64,000 bases of DNA from Hofstenia miamia (Eukaryota; Xenacoelomorpha; Acoela; Hofsteniidae). The notes under the pieces were generated by a model. The model was not told where the DNA came from. It did no database searches and saw only the letters and a program-made list of their open reading frames with translations. Below, piece by piece: positions 36,184 to 49,319 of the stretch; position 1 is the first letter of the stretch, and each line of letters starts with the position of its first letter. The position numbers were made by a program, and so were the translations under genes. The stretch covers positions 220,793 through 284,792 of the forward strand of contig CABFPE010000530.1 of NCBI GenBank assembly GCA_900660155.1, in the 5' to 3' direction.

Positions 36184-39100
36184 GTAATTTTTTAAATTCT
36201 TTCATGAATTTGGAATTGTGTGATGTTCTGTGTTTGTCCTCATTCACATTGATCCAATACCAAGTCATTCATCATTCGAATCACAATCCCAATTAAGTAC
36301 TTGTACAACAATGGACAAAAGGTACAATCATGGACAAAAGTTTTAAAATGCCATTTATCTCAAATGATCATTGCTATGATTTTTCACACGGTGATTTTGA
36401 ATACACTGACATTTTTTATCATACAGAAAAGAAATATAAATTAACATCCAAAGTTTCTACTCAAAATGTATACTAGCGTAAATTTTGATAAAATGCATGC
36501 TAAAGTTAGTATTTTTGTTGATTTTCCATTCAAATTGTATATTTAAATTCACAATATATAATTAATCATGTTATAAATATTCAATATTACATTTTGAATC
36601 AGCAATGATATTTTGTGATATTCAATGGTTCTTCAATCTCCATTTTGTTGTTATTGGCCAAATTTTAAATTTATGCTCATGCGACGTATTTATGTTTATC
36701 ACAATATTTAATTGTTCATAATTTTGAATTTTTTTACTCATTTTTTTGTCATATTATTAGTTCAACATTTTGGAAGAATTTCCACCCAGTTTTGATTCCT
36801 GCGAAATTTCATTTTTTAGTTCACAAAACGAGATGAATTATACGTTTTTAATCATTTTTAAGAATTTTTTGAAAATCAAATTTGTTTTATCCAACTCTCT
36901 GGCGAATAAACACTAAAAACGGCTTAGATTTTTTTCAAAAGTTGGAGATAAAAAACTGAATTCAATATATTTCAAATCTTGATCATTTTAAAACAAATTG
37001 TAAAGCGTTTATTGGGAAAATATAGTCAAATGTGATTGCCTGAAATACTTTATTATACGTCGCTTACATCTACCTGTGATATTTCTGTATAAATATTGTA
37101 TATACTATAGATGAGGTGTTTGCATATGAATTGGGCTCATATAACTAATGGAAGAGTAATTTTTTCCAAATCGGCATTTCTTTGAAATTTACTTAACTAA
37201 ATATTAAATTCACTTGAGAAAATATTTCTGAATGACTTCTTTCCAACTTCAATTCATTTATAATAGCGTTTATTATTTTATGTGAATAATAAATTCCATA
37301 TTTTCTTAAAAATTCATTTTACCGCAAATTAGATTTTACGTCTCCTTGTAATTGGTATCTTAAAATGTAATTGACAAACATTATTAAGTAATTCTTCAAT
37401 TTGTAACTAAAAATGGTTTTATTACTACACAATACCCATAATTCCATAATTCTAATCTCTTTCAGATGTGTATGCGTGTTTTTTCTCGGTTACTCCTTAT
37501 CCTTAAATTGCAAATGGGCCTAAACTTCCGGCCAACGCCCAAATTTAGCTGTCATTTATCTAGTTAGAGGTCACTTTTTTGTTTTGTGCATTAACAAAAT
37601 AATTTGAGAGTATGTACGAAAATGGTTTTACCAAAAATTACAAAACATCCTAAACTTAAGGAGATCTGCATTGTTTGCAGAGCTTAAATGCCCAATTGCT
37701 TTTAATGTTTTGGAATAAATCTCGTACGATTTTAGACTTTTCGGATAATCAAGAGCGTAATTTTTGTCTCTGATGTTGATGAAAAGTATTGTATCAAGTA
37801 ATTGTGTAAGTGGGTCGAAATTGTGTATTCGATTCACTTTCTATATTTTTCTTCGGGAATTTGATGTCTCCAACTTACAATGCGAATTTGAGCAACGCGC
37901 ATTTTTATGCGAACATATTTGGTTTGGATGATCGAAAATCTGATAACCAAGGCCCCATTCTACTGTTAAGATGCTCCATGAATGCTCAACAGCTATTTGA
38001 TTTTTTATCTCCAAAACTGCTGGATGTTATTTTTGTCGTCGGGTATGCAAAGAAATTAGTGTTGCTTCCATCAAATATTTCTCATTATCATTGGGGTGTT
38101 TTTTTGAAAAAATAAATTCAAACTTTGTCAAGAGCAGTTGTGATCATATTTTTTGACAATTTCATTAAAAGTAAAATTTGAATTTTTTGACTAACCATCA
38201 AAGAAAATTTAAAAAGATCACAAAATTCTCTTTCATCGAGATGCAAAAACATAATATTCGGCATAAAGAATGCAATGCATTGTACCGTGTTGTTTTGAAT
38301 AACGTATTATGCCGTATTATGTTGTGCGGAGATCTATTTAATTGCTCTTGAGAGCGGCTCCCAGATGTTTGCGCCATCTTGGGAAATTGGCTGCACCATT
38401 GATATGGAGGTGCAGATAACCGCTTTCTTTGAAGATTACATGGGAGCAGCAACATCTCCCTGATGTGCGTATGGGAAACTTCAAGGGAGATGGTAATTAT
38501 CTTGTTGCGCGGCATTTCCCTGATGTATGCTTCCAGGCTTTATGCTTGAGGTAGCATTTTTAAAATGCTATTTTGGAGCATTTTTCGTGAAATTACGTTG
38601 TTTTCGTATTGTATATTAGTAGTGGATTAGACCGCCAATTGTTCTGGCACTTTTTGCGTATCATGATTGAAGTGTCATTTACTGTCACTTGTTAGTTAAC
38701 CAATTTATCTCGACGATTGCTCATTGCGGAATTTCTAGGCACTCTAGTACAATTTTGTGTTGCATCCGGTGTGCAAACTACAAAACATCTGAACTTCGAA
38801 CAACCTCGAGCTATTTCGATCGAATATGTAATGGTATAACTAGGGCACAATTGTTAAGGATTTTTTATCTACATTTGCGTAAAACAGTCCTATTATAAGT
38901 TACATATTACAATTTAGTAGTTTCAGTAAATTTTGCTGTTTCTTTGAGTAGATGCAACAAATTAATTAAATCAGTTTGTGAGCCTGAATAAATGCTTTCT
39001 TATAATAAAACAGAGCCGAGTAGATTGGCCATGATATAGTCCAAAAAATGCGACAGCAAATTAATTTGGAATTATAGATCAGTTCAGGTGTGCGAAATAT

Positions 39101-39915
39101 GATAGTTGACTAGTAAGGTTTTGTGAGCCAACCCCCATTAAATTTTCAGATCTCAATGTCTCTGGTCTCATTGCATAACTTCTATTTTGACAAAAATGGG
39201 GATCCCATTGTCTCTTTTGTCCCATTGCATGACTTCTATTGGGGAAATTCGACTTTCTTAAATCTGTAGTACCAGTAGCTTTATTTATATTTATAACCCC
39301 CAGTCACACTGAAATTCTAGTCCTCATCCTATGAAACTGGGAACAGTAAAGTCAATGCACTTGAGTGGTCCCGCAGAACCCTATTGATTAGTCGGTTCAG
39401 AGAATAAGATAAAGTTTACTGATCTTCTTGGGTTTGATTGGAAGAGTTTTTCTGCAGATATGTAATGACAAAAATGTAGTGATTTTTGGCCGGTTTATTC
39501 AAATTATCTATTGCCTTCAATTTTGCGTGATTGCAGTAAATTTAAAAGAATTCATGGAAATTCTAGTCTGGTGGACTGTTTTTTAATCCTAGACATTGCT
39601 TTTTGAGGAAATCAGCAATGAATATTACCTACTTACATTGTCCAAATTTTTGTAGCAATTTCTGTGAATTTCGATTTTTAATAAAACCATTCAATTTCCT
39701 TGCTGTTCAAGTGTTTTTCGCATTTCAATATCCGTCTGCCAGTCATGGTGATTGAGTGGTTATATCAGTGAAGTGTTAATGAAGGCATATTGCTACAGAA
39801 TTAGAATATCAATAACCGCAGGCAACACTCACACAATTATTTATTTCCTCCATTTGATTAATGTTAGTACAACAACTCTTACTTTCATTATATATATATA
39901 TATTATAGCTATTAA
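36184..39915. other. Presumptive intron, no gene seen
   Basis: AT-rich. At 36307-36341 ACAATGGACAAAAGG and ACAATCATGGACAAAAG form a tandem pair resembling Tc1-type terminal sequence, without a partner. A GC-richer island at about 38330-38560 is described separately. Confidence 0.4.
38330..38560. other. Unassigned GC-richer island
   Basis: Base composition rises well above the flanks. The pieces CATCTCCCTGATG and AAGGGAGATG form a small inverted pair, and CCCTGATGTGCG/CCCTGATGTATG repeats directly about 70 bp apart. Open frames exist on both strands, including a minus-strand frame of 105 codons, but neither has exon borders or a recognised motif. A repeat fragment is the most likely explanation. 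Confidence 0.3.
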
Positions 39916-40149
39916 CTCTTCCACTGCGAAATTCGACTTTAGTCACACGGCCAACATTATGTCTGACTGCGAAATTCGACTTCAGTCCACATCTCTGAAA
40001 AAACTTCTTCTTTTACTGCGATATTCGACCATAGTCACAGAGTGCATAAAATAATGGTGCCAGCTGTACGATAAGTTTTACTCTTCAAAAACATGATAAT
40101 ACATGACCCATTGAGAATTTCTGAAAATTCATGAAACGCAGTGAAAGGG
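39916..40149. mobile_element. Non-autonomous piggyBac-type element (MITE)
   Basis: A 234-bp element between two TTAA sites (39912-39915 and 40150-40153). Ends: CTCTTCCACTGCG at the left and, as complement of the right, CCCTTTCACTGCG (11 of 13 match). TTAA target sites and CCCTTT-type termini are the hallmark of piggyBac elements. Three imperfect copies of the motif ACTGCGAAATTCGAC lie at 39923, 39966 and 40015, spaced 43 and 49 bp, the first being part of the left terminus. No coding capacity. Confidence 0.8.
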
Positions 40150-40153
40150 TTAA

Positions 40154-42934
40154 TTAAACATTAAAAGATAGTCACGGCGATAAACTTCGTTTCAATTTTT
40201 CTCTTTAACACTCGAATACGAATCAAGTGTGACCCCGGTCTTAGTTATGGGAAAGTAAGGCACGTATTTCTTAATCCAAAAGCATCGTTTACTAAGGTTG
40301 CATATTTGAGTTTATTTATGTGATTGGTATGCATTGTAAATTTTCATCAAATTCTCCACTTTTGACAGATGCAATTTTATTAAATAAGTGCGGTCACTGA
40401 CATTTCTCGCAAATATCGGTTTATTGAAATAGAAATGGAGTTGTTATTACAACTCACAAAATGAGTGGAAATTTGAGAATGAAAAAATTTTGGTGTTTAG
40501 TTGGAAGTTAGATTTGGCTAAGCAGTGCTATCATCTATCACATGAGATTTCCCCTCTCTGCTCGTTAATTTATAAAATATAATTGAGCTTAAACTATTTT
40601 CATTATGTAGTAAATTAGGCATTATTTGTAAATTTTATTTTGCATTTGTTTTCAGTTTACAAATTATCAATGCACTGTCAAACACATCACCTGAATTGTC
40701 TGCTGATTTCTGCCAGATGCTATTAGTCAGTTCTATTCGCGGAATATTTTGCAACATTGATAGTGTTTATCAGAAAATTAATAAAGTTTTGTTTAGTATA
40801 CCAGACATTTGTTTATTCCTTTGACTGCATTTCCAACTTTAATATTAGTTTTATAGTTATTTATTTATCCGCTGTCTCATCTGTATAAATTTTATAGGGT
40901 ACTCTATACGCCATACTGGTTTAAGTTCACATCACAATTTTTCAATTGGTATTTTGGAATAGAGAACAATTATTTGAATCAACTTATAAAACTGTAGAAA
41001 GCCATTGTTTATATAATAATGGTCTATTTTCTTACTAACACAATGCAATTCTTTCAAAATCCATGTTTTATTATATAGTATTCATGCATAAAGTCATTGC
41101 ATATTTTATTGGAAATTGTCATTGACTTGATCACAGATCACTGGACGCATATTTTCTTTCCAAGTTAAATTCCTGATTCCTGAATGATATGATATACTTA
41201 TTTTAAGACCAGAATTTATACTAACCTTAACCATCTGAAGCAAGATTTATTTTCAAAGCTAGGTTAATAATTGTCTCTCCGTTTGGGTATGAAGATGTAA
41301 TATCATATCACAGAATTCCTAGATCACAAAGGAAGTGATGTTTGATTTGGTTCTTGAGAAACTTGGTTTACAATCTATATCTCAGTTACTTTATAAGATT
41401 TTACGTATTCCTTGCTAGGGAGATAACTAGTGTTTTTAGAAACATTACTTTTAAAATTGAATAGAATCTTGACCTCCTTATCTTGCTACTACATTTTTTA
41501 ACTAAGAATTAAAAGCAATCGTTTTTTAATGGAGCCTTGTCTGTAATATTTTTACACGGATGTTATTTACCGATTTTCTCTGTCTAACAGTGCAAACTTT
41601 ACATTTAATAGCAAATAGCAATTGTTGAGCATTATTTCAATAGCTATTAAATATTGGCCCTGATGTTTGCTTTTAAATGTCAGCATAGTCATAAAATACT
41701 TCGCCTGAGTTTGGCATTAGCCGGGAGTGCTGTCATGTTTTCTAAATGAAATATTAAACTTATTATATATATGAAATTTTGTGTAGTATTGCGTTTTAGT
41801 TGTGTAACCTTTATGTAAAATATTGATGAGATTTCTTTTCTTGCTTGAAGGAATTAAACGATGTTAAGTTTTCTCTGTGGCCCATATCACCCATCTCCAA
41901 AGTAAATTCACATCATTTAAGACTAGCATCAAATACCTATTTTTTCAATTTCAATTAATAATGTTCTTTTTAATCGTTGAATTCAGATTACATTCCAATA
42001 ATGCAGCTCTTTGCGACGAACTATGTCAAACACATTTGTTAGAAGTTGTTTCATTTCAGTTGATACGATTTGTCTCTCGTCAACACTTTACAAAACTAGA
42101 GCATGCGTTCGTTTCACTTAGAGGACACAACAATTTATCTAAGAGGGGAGTAGTCAATTCCACAGTTTTAATTTATAAATCACTTAAGAATAGGTGTTGC
42201 TTTTCAATATTTTAGCAGATTAATTTGAACTCTGAAAACAGGTTAGAGGTGAAAATGTCGACCGAAAACCGACCCGAAAAGTTTACTTCGGATGAGGTAA
42301 ACAGCAATTCGTTGGTATTACTCAACGGCTTCAATCTTTCTCAAATCAACTAGTAGCTTTTGAACATTGTACCCGAACCGACAATTTGATGCTCGAGCCC
42401 GGCCTGAAACCCAAAATCGGGTACCTTATGTTACTGTCTAAACCAGGTTTATTGGAAAACAAGTTCTGAAATAAATATTCAAATCTGTTTATCAATTTTA
42501 TTGAAACTTACCAACTACAACATGTCTGAAAACTCATCCGGATGCACTAATATTAATCAAAATCATTTTTTAACTCAACATGTTATTGATGTGTGCCATG
42601 CAAAAGTAATCTATTTAGACCACCAACAGCAGGAATGTCACAGTCAAACCCATTGTTGACTATTAAAATTTGTTATAAACAGTCAGTTTAGACAAGCCTA
42701 AGAACAATCATTTTCCTAGTTAAAGCGATTAATTGATTGAGTTTTAAATTATTATTATTACTAGGTAGTGCCAATCCGTCACACTCAATTTCCATCAGTC
42801 ATTAAATTTTGGTTGCGAATTAGCTGTAAACATTCGTGACAACACAAAAATTCAACCGCTAGTTGTATTTCTTGTAGGGTAAATGTGGGCGATTGTTGAA
42901 TTTTTAAAATTTCTTGGATTTATTATTCAATTAG
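40154..42934. other. Presumptive intron, no gene supported
   Basis: AT-rich. A 112-codon plus-strand frame at 41877-42215 lacks convincing splice borders and is left as chance. Around 42250-42425 there are several CCGA/CCCGAA motifs in both orientations, possibly an old short element. Confidence 0.4.
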
Positions 42935-43460
42935 GACTTGTAAAGCGATTTTCGATTCGATTATCGATTTTTATCAATTTCTCATTGTGTAGAATATTAA
43001 CCGCTATTTTTTAATTCCTTTCTTCCAAGTATATATAAATATTTAAAAATAGGGACATTTTGCTTACTATAGTTATTATTCAGGGGTGTACACAGGATTT
43101 TCTGACTGAGCGGTACATCTCAGTTTTCATCAACTTCAGTAACCAAATCTTAAAAATTTTCAAAAGATATATCCTGAAAAAGCATCTGACCAGGCTTCAT
43201 TTTAAATATTTTTTAATTTTTTTTGCAATCGTTTGTATTTAAACAATCAAAATCGAAGTTGAAAACATGACGGATGGGCGTGCGCCACTGTTATTAATCA
43301 AAAAGTTAGCAAACTGTTGACAATTAAACTAGTTTAGGATAAGGTTTAAAACGGCACATGGTAATGCAATAATGTTGAGCAATAATACCTAGAAATCGGA
43401 AAATCGAAAACTAAATTTCAAAAACCGATCAATTTTCGATTTATCGTTCATACATATCGC
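42935..43460. mobile_element. Possible outer element with inverted CGATTTTCGAT arms
   Basis: The left arm (about 42943-42982, CGATTTTCGATTCGATTATCG) and the right arm (about 43417-43447, containing CGATCAATTTTCGATTTATC) are imperfect inverted repeats. This is a pattern seen in some hAT-type MITEs. The hAT-like element at 43081-43290 lies between them, which would make this a nested insertion. Exact ends and target duplication are not clear. Confidence 0.35.
43081..43290. mobile_element. Non-autonomous hAT-type element
   Basis: A 210-bp element starting CAGGGGTGTACACAGG and ending GGGCGTGCGCCACTG, imperfect inverted repeats (complement of the right end starts CAGTGGCGCACGCCC). Flanking octamers TTATTATT (43073-43080) and TTATTAAT (43291-43298) match at 7 of 8. 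It has no intact gene. Confidence 0.68.
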
Positions 43461-43689
43461 GCTGGAGAATTGATCTGTTGGTGTATTCGCATTGTTTTTT
43501 AACTTGTTTTGCAAGTAAACCCCTGTCCATTTTATGTATTTGAGTTAATCGAATGGAAAGTGTTATTTCAGTTAATAAAGAAAAGATAACGCTTCACGTT
43601 TCTTTCATTACACTCAAATTAAAATGTGTCCAAATTGTCAAACAAGAGTTCATGGCAGTTGGAGTGTGGACATTTTTAAATATTTAATT

Positions 43690-43781
43690 TATCTGCGTTT
43701 TGCTTATCAATCGTTTTTAGCCCATTTCGCGCTGATATTCCTCCCAGAATTCGCTCCCCCTATTCGCAGTCGTTCAGCACC
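43690..43781 (+). promoter_or_regulatory. Putative CpG-rich promoter / 5' UTR of leader C
   Basis: GC and CpG content rise sharply (TTTCGCGCTG, GAATTCGCTCCCCC, ATTCGCAGTCGTTCAGC) directly before the ATG at 43782, in an otherwise AT-rich intron. This pattern fits a local promoter and 5' UTR. A transcription start cannot be placed from the sequence. Confidence 0.4.
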
Positions 43782-43885
43782 ATGTCTGCCAATGGTTACC
43801 GCGCTCCAGGTAAAGGGGTCGCTGAGTTTAACCTTCGCCGCTACACCACTACTGGTGTTGCCCGCCAGCCGCCCTACTCGCCATT
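43782..43885 (+). CDS. Candidate alternative first coding exon (leader C)
   Basis: From ATG 43782 (context CACCATGTC, a good animal start context) the frame reads MSANGYRAPGKGVAEFNLRR then YTTTGVARQPPYSP, and meets a consensus GTAAGT donor at 43886. That gives 104 nt, or 34 codons plus TT. Spliced to 51980 the split codon is TT+G (Leu), and the frame runs on for 798 nt (266 codons) to 52673. Codons are GC-rich at third positions compared with the surroundings. A second potential donor inside (CAG|GTAAAG at 43810) would leave one base and break the frame with 51980, which favours the 43886 donor. The protein is not recognised; the segment is basic and Gly/Thr/Pro-rich. Confidence 0.7.
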
Positions 43886-44110
43886 GTAAGTACTTCTTAC
43901 CAATATGTTTAGTGCACAATAATGTTCATAATGGAAGCACAAACCGTTTTCCACATTTTCAAAGAATTTCCAAGCCTCATTTGAACAGTGCCGGGTCGCT
44001 GATTAAGAGGGAAATTGAAAGGGGGCACCCACCTCTATCCTATTTTAGACATTTTTTGAGTTTTTGAGCTATAAGTAGTTAAAATCATAAAAAAATCCTG
44101 GCAATTTAAT

Positions 44111-44113
<3 letters not shown>

Positions 44114-44149
<36 letters not shown>
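44114..44149. repeat. (GA)18 microsatellite
   Basis: Perfect GA dinucleotide repeat, 36 bp, about 230 bp downstream of the leader C donor. Confidence 0.97.
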
Positions 44150-44152
<3 letters not shown>

Positions 44153-46679
44153 TCTTGATGATTAATATTTTTAATCGATTAGCATTCACTTTTTGCCTCA
44201 TAGATCAGCAATTATTAATGTTTTAAAATCAAAACATCGATAAATGTATTCAAAAATATTTATTCAAGAGAAATTTTATCAGAGTTCGAGTATTCCAGTG
44301 ATACTCTGTTTCGTTATTATTACACCAGGTGTCCGAGAATGTGACTTCAAATAAAATACATAAATGGCCAAAAAAAACTTTTAAAAAAGTTTTTGAGACG
44401 GCAAAATGAATTTTTCTAAAAGCGCGATTAGTTTTTTCCAATTTTCGAGGTGTACATGCAAAAGCCGAAATAAATTATTAAATGTTAGCCTTTAAGATTA
44501 GATTGCATTTTGAGTAAATATTTTTCAATTTTTAAGGCAAACATGTATAGAAAATTCGGTGCTAGTTTATTCATTACGAATTACCTCTGCGGCAATAAAA
44601 TTCGAACCACTGATAGGAGAATAGTAATTTATACTCGGAATCAGTAAATGACAAACAATTGCCTGTTCCAATTGGATAACTACAGGCAATACTTTTTAAT
44701 TGAAAACTTTCTTAATCAGTAGGAAATCCCGGTAGCGACGGTTAAAAAAGGCGGTGGCCGCATGATTTGACTCCGTCACTTCCTCTTCTGCTCTCTTAAA
44801 TATTTTTTCTGAATGGAACCAAAATGGGATGTCACATTTATTTACGTTGTGAATTTCTTACACTGACTAATTGGTTTAAATGACTATTTCCACTAGAGGC
44901 GTACGCTCCGCCACACGTACTAAAATCTGGCACTGTCATCTGTGCATTGTGCTTATTCAGCCTTGCTATTACGCCGAGCATGTAAGAATTTTCACTCCTA
45001 TCTATCTACATCCTTTCTAAAACTGTTTCACGATTGGAATTTGAAATGCATTCATTGACTGAACTGAAGCACCTCTAATGTTAATCGTTTAAAGTTTTAC
45101 ATTCTGTTTTATGAAGATGACGTAATATGACATATGGCCTGTTAAATGAAAGAAATCGCGTTTCGATTTTTAATTTAGTATATTTACCCTAATGTAGGTG
45201 TCCGTAAAATTGATAAGAAATCAATATTTATCTAATCTCATTTAGAAATATTTCACCCAAAATCGACATGATTACAAACCAAAATGGGTCAACAATCAGG
45301 ATAAATGGGACTGTGACGCGAATTATTCGTGGAATAAATGGAGAAATTTATTTTGCGCATAAAAATGAAACATTTAATTAGGCATTTATTTAACAGCGTT
45401 ATTAATTAAGAGAATTATTGAAGTTTTCATTAGAATAATCATAGGCGTGTGTTCGGTGCGGTTTTTAAAAAGTTGTTTGCGGATCTAATTGAGTAGCATT
45501 AACATCTTCATTCGTCTGAGTTCTTGAAAAACGACAAGAGCATCTTGATCCAGTCGTCGTAAATATGTATATGTATTACTAGAAAATCGAAATTATGATT
45601 TCAGTTATTGCTTCCTTTATGATGGCGGCAAGGAACGGTTATCTATAGATCTTTATTAAAATTATCATGGAAGGCGTTTTTGTTTAACAATGCGTCCTAT
45701 ATTTATAACGCGTTGTTTCCTAACGTTAATCTAAAAAAGAGTTTCAGTTTAAGGCTAACATTTTAAGAGGAAACCAATTAATTGCCCACATTTTTAGCAT
45801 AGGCACTGACTCTATATAAGCGTAAAGAATTTATCATATTTGTAAACCACAATTTTGAGTAATTGAAACTATAGTAACAATTAATTTATAATATAGTGAA
45901 ATCTTGACTTGTAGTATGCAGAATGACTGAGCAAGTAATACCCTAAAATTTAATTGAAGCATCATTGAAATTAGCATCTTTTTAAAATGGGCCCGGCTGA
46001 CGCTTTTCATATTGTATTTAGTACAATTTTTACAAAAATTTAAATTTTCCAAATTTTTGGTTTAAATTCTACTAGTGCAGGCATTGTGTAGTATATTCCA
46101 TGCTGATAGTGGGTGATCGATTGCTGCAATTATTAACAACATCTCAGCCTACCTCAGGATATACATGAACTTTTCGCGTTTTCTGTATCTTTGTGTAAAT
46201 ACTAAATTTCATATCCTGTATTCGCGTGACTTGCAGAATTCATTTGTACTAACATATCTCTTCAATCATTAATTTTGGTCGTGTTTTCAACTCTTTTGCT
46301 TTGACTACAACTTTTGAGGAATTTTTTGGAAATCCTTGACATTTAAAGTGGTCTCACTGATGTTACTTAAAAGCTCATTAGACCTAATTTTTTTATAACT
46401 TTGAAACGATGATATCTTTTTATGTGAAAGCAAAGGACGTACTACATTTTTTATAAGTGATTTTCCAATTTGTTAAGTTGTATTGAAACACTTAGTTTTT
46501 TTATGATTATATAATTTTTCAAACCATTACTTTTGCTTTAACCTTTATGAAGGGTGACTTATCTCAAATACATGAAAAAGGAGTTGGTCACGAGAAAATT
46601 TGCCAAATCGAGTACATCTTGTTGTACACGTTAGTTATTCGTAGACGTCCTTGTCAGCTGTATTCTGTAGGAGGGTAAT

Positions 46680-46935
46680 GAAAAACTAATTAATTGAATA
46701 ATAATTCCAATTAATTGATTGCAGAATATATCAATTCGATTGATTGATTGAAAAACGCAATTGCAATTACTTATTTGATAGTTAACAGATTCTTAAATTG
46801 TTTTCCAAGCATTTCATCGCAAAATGACTTACTTTCTATTATATGATATATTTTAATCTAGTGTTTTCCAACCAATTCATTGCAAATCTCTGCGATGCAT
46901 TAATTGGAATCAATTATTTGCAATAAATTTCCATT
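46680..46935. repeat. AT-rich inverted repeat, possible MITE
   Basis: The sequence TAATTCCAATTAATTGATTG at about 46702-46721 has an inverted counterpart at about 46890-46918 (CTGCGATGCATTAATTGGAA). Further ATTGAT/ATCAAT motifs fill the interior. The ends are not sharp and no target duplication was found. Confidence 0.4.
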
Positions 46936-49319
46936 CGATGAATTTTTTCTCTTTGGAAAATCGTTAGTTATTAGTATCTATTGTTTGCTAGAATATGTTT
47001 CGTAACTTTTAATTGTATCCTGGAGCGTATTCAGAAGTTTCTGATGAGAGGGTGCATTTCAATTTTGATCAAGTTTAGTGTTCAACTACGTGGCAAATCA
47101 CTGCAAAATATCGCAAAGATTGTTATTAAAGTGCATTTTGCCACTTGAATTCCTAATTTTTTTAAAATTTTTCATGAAAAACTTTATTTTTAAACCAAAA
47201 AATCAACTTGGAAAGCCTGAAGTGGAGTCATTGTAATTAATTTTTACTACACTTAATTTTGTACCAGCTAATTTTTTTACGTAATCATTTTTTTCATAGA
47301 TTTCTACTGACTTTTGTAGACAAATATTTCGAATATATTTTCTTTATTGTGAATTTGGCCGTGATTCACAGTCGGCTTTTTGGTCTGGTGCGTTCTCAAT
47401 TTATATACACTATAGCTATTAAAGCGTTAACGATCAATATCTTTTTAATTTAATTGCGGTAACATATTAATCCTTTAACTGACGTTCTTGAAAGAATTCG
47501 GTTTTCAGTTGGCTATCAGATTTACACTATACACATATTAATAACAAGTGTTTAAAGATGCGTCAATGGCACTCAAGCATATTATAAATGTATTTGACAG
47601 TTGTGTGAGCTTGTGATCAGAGGAATTTGCAAGATTGTGTGTTGACCGAAAAATTCCCTTTCTGTTGCTTCCTGGTATAAACTGGGAAAAATCGTTTTGG
47701 AGTAAACAACTGTCCTCACAAATCCTCGTATGATCACAACCAGGGGCCGGGCTTGGGCGAAAGTATTTGAAAAAATTGAATAAAGTTTCTTTTGTAAGTT
47801 CATTTAGAAGCATTTTTGTCAAAGGCCATCTGAGAAGTTCATGATTTTTTTTAATGAAATTGAATTTTGTGCAAAGTCTAATCTTTGGTTTTTAATATCC
47901 ACTTTTTAATTTTTTGTATATCTGAGGCCTGCTGCACCTATAATAAATTTACTGTGAAAGACAAACATTCAACTTAACTTTGAAAAATGTTAAAATGTGT
48001 ATTTTCCTCAATGATAGCTTGTTATTCCGCTATACATCTACGCACAAGATTTTTCGTCCAAAATTATCTAAGGAATTTATAGCGTTGAGATGCAATTCAT
48101 GGCTATTTATTTTTGTACTGATTAACTAAAATTGTTCCATAAATATGCATGGTATATAAAATATAGCAACCATTCAAATTACGTGCCAAAAATTCAGTAT
48201 TTTCACAATTTGTTGTATGAATGATTTAGATGTTGACATTGAAAATATTTCAATGACAAAATTTATATCAAAATTACAACATGCGTAGTCATCGCTAAAT
48301 ACCCTTTATATCTTCAATTTTTATAATTTCGAAGCGCAAGTCACGTCTCTACAATTCACAATATTATGTCTCTGTAATGACCAGAAAATCTTTTTTACCA
48401 TTACATTTCGTCACACCTACGTGCTTGCCTAATTTATTCGTAATTGTTTTCAATTTTCTCTCTTTTTCTATTTAAGTTCATTTATTTACTATAAACATGT
48501 CGCCACTTATTCAAGGAAAATGGGAGTATATTTGCAGTAGAAATTTTTTTCATTTTCTAAGCAATCGCTAAGTATGCATTTTTATAACAATATTGATATA
48601 CATTATCTGCAAGTTTGCAAATTGTTGACATTAAGGATTACCCCCTTTAGCCACTCCCTAATACCGCAGCATGCTTCATGGTATTTATTTAATGTTATAT
48701 TTTCTAGAAATATTCATTTATTGAATATAAACAGAAAATGAAATGTCTGTTGCCTGTTTATAAAGTAACATATTTGTAGAACGTTTGTTGCTATTCTATG
48801 CAAATTGTTTTTGAATTTAGACATGTGTTCACTTGTCTTCCCGCTGCATATATTTTGACAGATTTCTGCTTCAACGTTAGACAATAATTTATTCTTCTGA
48901 CCATTTGCAGACTTCCTACATAATGGTTGGATACATGCGTCGTGTTTCTGCTTATAAATAGAAAGCTAACACACGTCATTGACGTTGAATTTGTCATGAG
49001 GAAATAAACGAACTAAATTTAGATGTTAGCGAGCGAGATAGTGAAATGATGAAGCTAGCAAGTGTATTTAGTTTGTAGGTATTGTACTTTTAACTATAAT
49101 TTGAAGAATTCCTTAGAAATGCAGGAATATATTTATTTCTAATTTTGTTGATAGTTATATAATTGTTAATACCAAGCTCTTGCAATATAAATTTTCTAGT
49201 AGTATATTGCAATAATTTAATTTATTGGCTGCTGTCTATTTTAACATTAAATTGCCTTGGGATTTCGAAAATTTTTCATGATTGTAAAAAAAATTTTAAA
49301 CGCTTATAGCTCAAAAACT

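Noticed and set aside
36307-36341. Tandem GGACAAAAG motifs as a Tc1 end
   Set aside because: No inverted partner within several kb; too short to call.
41877-42215. 112-codon plus-strand frame
   Set aside because: No paired splice sites, no motif, and a hydrophobic AT-driven composition in the first half. Frames of this size occur by chance in 64 kb.
43624-44067. 147-codon plus-strand frame
   Set aside because: It overlaps leader C in a different frame. It is open because of the local GC-rich sequence; the ATG at 43782 with the in-phase consensus donor explains the region better.
44595-44625. GGTTCGAAT on the minus strand as a tRNA B box
   Set aside because: No A box or cloverleaf upstream at the right distance.
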